From positions 1-11,256 of the forward strand of contig WVWW01000174.1 of the NCBI GenBank assembly GCA_011773795.1: 11,256 nucleotides of DNA, read 5' to 3'. Position 1 is the first letter of the stretch. Each line of letters begins with the position of its first letter. Below are positions 8,193-11,256 of the stretch, in pieces. The stretch is from Acidobacteriota bacterium (GTDB lineage Bacteria; Acidobacteriota; Polarisedimenticolia; Polarisedimenticolales; Polarisedimenticolaceae). The notes under the pieces were generated by a model. It worked only from the letters and a program-made list of their open reading frames with translations, made no database searches and was not told the origin of the DNA. A program made the translations under genes and the position numbers.

Positions 8193-8686
8193 TGGCCGAG
8201 CATCCGAAACAAGCCGAGATCGTCGGGTTCGACGCGTTGGCCCGGGACCGCCGTGAGGCCGTGCTGGCGCACGTGGCCGACTGCGCCTCGTGCCGCGCCG
8301 CGTGGCTGGCCGAGGACGGTTCGAGGCTGTTTTCTCTCCTGTCGCACGCACCGATCCCCGAGCCGAAGCTGCGCGAGCTCTCCGCCCGTGTCGGCGCCGC
8401 CGTCGATCGGCTTACCCCGCAGGCAACGCGCCGGCTGCGCTTCCGGATCGCTTCGATCGCGGCGTCGTTGCTGCTCGCCGCGGTGCTCGGCGGTGTGTTG
8501 TGGAACCACGAGTGGCCGACCGGGCGTGTGGCGACGATGGATGAGATCGAAGCCCTCCCGCTCCTCGACGAAGAGGTCGCCGGGATGCAGGTGATCGAAA
8601 CCTCGGGCGAGAACGCCCAGGTGCTCAACCTGAACGTCGGCGGAACCGAAATCGTGATGATCTTCGACGAGTCGATCGACCTATGA
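8192..8686 (+). CDS. Single-pass ZAS-type (zf-HC2) anti-sigma factor
   Basis: This 164-residue membrane protein would hold the preceding sigma factor inactive. The N-terminal cytoplasmic domain has the H-x3-C-x2-C zinc motif (His27, Cys31, Cys34) of zinc-associated anti-sigma factors. The usual fourth ligand further upstream is not obvious, but His4 is a candidate. One transmembrane helix lies at about 86-104. The remaining 60 residues would be periplasmic, acidic, and end in TEIVMIFDESIDL. AAGGA (8184-8188) favours the second ATG (8192); the ATG at 8189 adds one Met. Its TGA overlaps the next ATG by 4 nt. Position, zinc motif and topology all agree. The signal it senses is unknown. Confidence 0.82.
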   Translation: MAEHPKQAEIVGFDALARDRREAVLAHVADCASCRAAWLAEDGSRLFSLLSHAPIPEPKLRELSARVGAAVDRLTPQATRRLRFRIASIAASLLLAAVLGGVLWNHEWPTGRVATMDEIEALPLLDEEVAGMQVIETSGENAQVLNLNVGGTEIVMIFDESIDL

Positions 8687-9411
8687 TGCGACCCCGGACC
8701 GCAATCGCGATCGCGTTGGCCGTGGGGGCGCTCCTCGCGTTGCCCGCCTCGGCCCAGGAAGACGCCGATCCGATCCGCGCCCGGACGTTCCGCGTCGAGT
8801 TCAAGCCGTTGTCCGAGGCGGCCGAGCTGATCGAGCCGATGCTGACCGACGACGGCGGGGTGATGATGCGCCCGCGGCAGAAGAGCCTGATCGTCGAGGA
8901 TCGTTCCTCGGTGCTCGAGCGCATCGGCCAGGTCCTGGAAAGTTTCGACCTTCCGCCACGCAGCGTGAAGGTCACGTTCGTCCTGTTCCTCGGTCGGGAC
9001 ATCCGTGAGAAACCCTCGCGTCCGGCGTCGAGCGCGAGCGTCTTCTCGGAGGACGTGAATGCCGTGATCGAAGCGCTCGCCGACGTCACCAAGTGGACCT
9101 CCTACGAGCCGCTCGGCAGCCGCTCGGTGCGTGGGCAGGAGGGCGGCGGAACCGTCGCGGACCTGTCCAGCGACTACCGCATCTCCTTCGAGATCGACAC
9201 CGTGACACGCCGCGGCGGCGAGGAGATCGTCAAGTTCGATCGCATCGTGCTGCAACGGGTCGGGCGGGATGACGAAGGCAAGGAGACGCTCGAGCGGTTG
9301 TACGCCACGGCGGGAACGCTCAAGACGGGCATGCTGAACGTCCTCGGTGCCGCGTCGGCGCCGGGTGCCGACCGCGCCCTGTTCTTGACCATGCAGGTGG
9401 AGGCGGAATAG
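8683..9411 (+). CDS. Exported secretin N-domain (NolW-like) protein without a secretin pore
   Basis: The 242-residue product has a Sec signal peptide at 1-24 (hydrophobic 8-20, cleavage after ASA) and no further transmembrane helix, so it is probably periplasmic. Residues about 35-95 resemble the secretin N1/NolW fold: FRVEFKPLSEAAELI, then QKSLIVEDRSSVLERIGQVLESFD. A beta-rich stretch follows (about 96-242), ending in a GTLKTGMLNVLG and ALFLTMQVE pattern reminiscent of secretin-associated strands. Real secretins are far longer (around 600 residues or more) and carry a C-terminal beta-barrel pore, which is missing here without any sign of a frameshift. It lies between the anti-sigma gene (4-nt overlap) and a gspF gene (2-nt gap). 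It may be a periplasmic accessory of the secretion system or an input to the anti-sigma factor. Confidence 0.62.
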   Translation: MMRPRTAIAIALAVGALLALPASAQEDADPIRARTFRVEFKPLSEAAELIEPMLTDDGGVMMRPRQKSLIVEDRSSVLERIGQVLESFDLPPRSVKVTFVLFLGRDIREKPSRPASSASVFSEDVNAVIEALADVTKWTSYEPLGSRSVRGQEGGGTVADLSSDYRISFEIDTVTRRGGEEIVKFDRIVLQRVGRDDEGKETLERLYATAGTLKTGMLNVLGAASAPGADRALFLTMQVEAE

Positions 9412-9413
9412 CG

Positions 9414-10631
9414 ATGCCGGAATTCGTCTGCAGGGTGGCTACGCCGGCGGGCGACGTGATCGAGCGCTCGTACGTCTACGCCGACGAGCCGTCGTTGCGG
9501 CGCGATCTCGAAGGACAGGACCTGATGCTGCTCTCGGTGCGGCGGCAGAGCTCGCTGTTCGGCGGCCTGGCGAAGCTGTTCAAGCTCCGCAACACCGTCT
9601 CGTCGCGCGATTTCCTGTTGTTCAACCAGGAATTCTCGGCGTTGATCCGGGCGGGATTGCCGATCGTCACCTCGCTCGAGATCCTGCTCGAGCGGCGCAA
9701 GAACGAGACGTTCCGCAACGCGCTGCAGGACATCCGGGATCGCGTCAAGAGCGGCGAGGCGCTGTCGGAAGCGTTTGCCGCCCAGGGCGAGCTGTTCCCC
9801 CCGCTCTACGCGTCCACGCTGGCGTCCGGCGAGCGCTCGGGCGAGCTCGCCAACGTGCTGACGCGGTTCATCTCTTACTGGCACAACCTGCTGAAGATCA
9901 AACGCACGGTCGTGTCGGCGCTGATCTACCCGGTGATCCTGCTGTGTCTCGGCATCGGGCTGATCTCGTTGCTGATCTTCTTCATCCTGCCGAAGTTCAG
10001 CACTTTCCTGAAGGAGATGGGCGCGGATCTGCCGCTGATCAGCCGGATTCCGATCGGAATCGCGGAGTTTTGCACGGAACACTGGCAAATCCTGCTGGCC
10101 GTGCTTATTAGCTCAGTGATCGCTTTCTTCCTGTGGAGACGAACCCCCGGGGGCCGGCTGGCGCTGGACCGCTTCAAACTGAGGCTTCCTCTGATCGGGT
10201 CGGTCGTGCGCAACTACGCGCAGAACCGCTTCACGCGGACGCTGGCGACGCTGCAGGCGGGCGGCATCCCGCTGGTCACCTCGCTGGAGCTGTCGGCACA
10301 GGCGGTGGGCAACCGGGTCTACGAGGCCGGTCTGCTTGAAGTGAGCGAGAAGGTGCGGCGCGGACAGTCGCTCTGGGAGAGTCTCGACGAGACCGGCTTG
10401 ATGACGGATATCACGGTGCAGATGATCAAGGTCGGTGAATCGACGGGGATGCTCGTCGAGATGCTGACCAACTGCTCGGACTTTGTGGACGAAGAGATAG
10501 ACGCACAGCTGCAGCGACTCGTCTCACTGGTCGAGCCGTTGATGCTGATCTTCATGGCGGTCCTGGTGGGCTTCATGTTGATGGCCGTTTACATGCCGTT
10601 GATCCAGGCCTACGGCGCAGCCCGGGCCTGA
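9414..10631 (+). CDS. GspF/PilC-family inner-membrane platform protein of type II secretion/type IV pilus
   Basis: This 405-residue protein has the family's usual length and two T2SF domains (about 66-193 and 269-396). Each begins with the cytoplasmic helical signature, FNQEFSALIRAGLPIVTSLE in the first and FTRTLATLQAGGIPLVTSLE in the second. Transmembrane helices fall at about 169-193, 223-241 and 373-396. It forms the membrane platform under the pseudopilus or pilus and is turned by the hexameric ATPase, whose gene follows after 20 nt. GGAGG (9399-9403) precedes the ATG. Sequence alone does not separate GspF from PilC. A short AT-richer patch near 10070-10135 coincides with the second membrane helix and needs no transfer explanation. 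Confidence 0.93.
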   Translation: MPEFVCRVATPAGDVIERSYVYADEPSLRRDLEGQDLMLLSVRRQSSLFGGLAKLFKLRNTVSSRDFLLFNQEFSALIRAGLPIVTSLEILLERRKNETFRNALQDIRDRVKSGEALSEAFAAQGELFPPLYASTLASGERSGELANVLTRFISYWHNLLKIKRTVVSALIYPVILLCLGIGLISLLIFFILPKFSTFLKEMGADLPLISRIPIGIAEFCTEHWQILLAVLISSVIAFFLWRRTPGGRLALDRFKLRLPLIGSVVRNYAQNRFTRTLATLQAGGIPLVTSLELSAQAVGNRVYEAGLLEVSEKVRRGQSLWESLDETGLMTDITVQMIKVGESTGMLVEMLTNCSDFVDEEIDAQLQRLVSLVEPLMLIFMAVLVGFMLMAVYMPLIQAYGAARA

Positions 10632-10651
10632 TCGCGGAGCAAGTAAGGAAG

Positions 10652-11256
10652 ATGGCGGACGAAACGCACATCACGGAGAACCCGGCGGAAGCCCTCGAAG
10701 AGGTGCAGAGCCAGGAAGACGCCCTCAACGAGGAGCTCGAGACCCGCAAGGTCGCCGACCGGCTCGACCTGGAGTACGTCGACCTCGAGCACTTCGAGAT
10801 CGACCCCGAGCTGTTCCGCTCGATCCCGGTCGACCTGATGTTCCGCTACAACTTCGTGCCGCGGCGGCGCACCGAGACGGGGCTCGAGGTCGTCGTCGCC
10901 GATCCGACCGACGTGCTGATGATCGACGAGCTGGAGCTGCTGCTCGGCACCAGCATCGAGGTCTGCGTCGGGACGCAGACGGCGATCCAGGAGATCCTCA
11001 AGAAGAGCGAGTCCTCGCAGCGCGTGCTGGAGGAGGCCACCGAGGAGTTCCGCATCCAGATCGTCACCGAGGACGAGGAGACCGGCGAGGAGACGCTCTC
11101 GATCGACAAGCTGACCTCGGACTCCTCGCCGATCATCAAGCTCGTCGACTCGACGATCTTCAACGCGCTGCAGCGCCGCGCCTCGGACATCCACATCGAG
11201 ACCCGCGACCGCGAGGTCGTGATCAAGTACCGCATCGACGGCGTGCTGTACCAGGC
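10652..11256 (+). CDS. GspE/PilB-family secretion/pilus assembly ATPase (5' part, cut by window edge)
   Basis: The first 201 residues are in the window and the frame remains open at the right edge. After an acidic N-terminal helix (1-34), an MshEN/T2SSE N-terminal domain covers about 35-115 (VADRLDLEYVDLEHFEIDP and LEVVVADPTD). The start of the secretion ATPase core follows from about 158 (SPIIKLVDSTIFNALQRRAS, then ASDIHIE and YRIDGVLYQ). Walker A, the Asp box remainder and the zinc-binding tetracysteine would lie downstream, so activity cannot be confirmed. The ATG has AAGGA close upstream and GGAG slightly further. It powers assembly of the pseudopilus or pilus with the preceding GspF/PilC. 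GspE and PilB cannot be told apart from this part. Confidence 0.93.
   Translation, partial: MADETHITENPAEALEEVQSQEDALNEELETRKVADRLDLEYVDLEHFEIDPELFRSIPVDLMFRYNFVPRRRTETGLEVVVADPTDVLMIDELELLLGTSIEVCVGTQTAIQEILKKSESSQRVLEEATEEFRIQIVTEDEETGEETLSIDKLTSDSSPIIKLVDSTIFNALQRRASDIHIETRDREVVIKYRIDGVLYQ

Overview
The window is GC-rich bacterial chromosome, coding almost entirely on the + strand in tightly packed operons. It holds a CarD/CdnL RNA-polymerase-binding regulator, an RqcH/NEMF-type ribosome-rescue factor, an nrdR-hsp20-lon run, and an ECF sigma/anti-sigma pair joined to type II secretion/type IV pilus genes. This mix, with frequent TTG and GTG starts, would suit Acidobacteriota or a related deep Gram-negative lineage. 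That placement is inference from gene content; there is no rRNA here to test it.

Layout. (1) Positions 1-99 may be the 3' tail of an unidentified gene. Positions 100-546 hold no convincing gene. They contain a roughly 270-bp segment bounded by a perfect 22-bp inverted repeat (100-121 and 351-372), which looks like a small non-autonomous (MITE-like) element, followed by a good sigma-70 type promoter (457-485). (2) carD (TTG start at 547) ends in a strong intrinsic terminator (1088-1120), and rqcH (1133-2854) follows. (3) A promoter at 2941-2970, preceded by a 34-bp imperfect dyad, drives a four-gene run: an LPG-synthase/flippase-like membrane protein, nrdR, hsp20 and lon. Two of the three junctions are 4-nt overlaps, and the run closes with an intrinsic terminator (7378-7412). 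(4) A structured 5' leader (7476-7569) precedes a second operon: ECF sigma factor, single-pass ZAS-type anti-sigma factor, a small exported secretin-N-domain protein, a GspF/PilC inner-membrane platform protein and a GspE/PilB ATPase. The last gene runs off the right edge.

How the genes relate. The first half concerns transcription initiation (CarD) and protein quality control: RqcH on stalled large subunits, Hsp20 as holdase and Lon as protease, with NrdR controlling ribonucleotide reductase. The second half puts envelope secretion or pilus assembly genes directly behind a sigma/anti-sigma switch. The most novel hypothesis here is that the secretin-N-domain protein or the assembly machinery reports to the anti-sigma factor. 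No rRNA, tRNA, CRISPR array or complete insertion sequence was seen.
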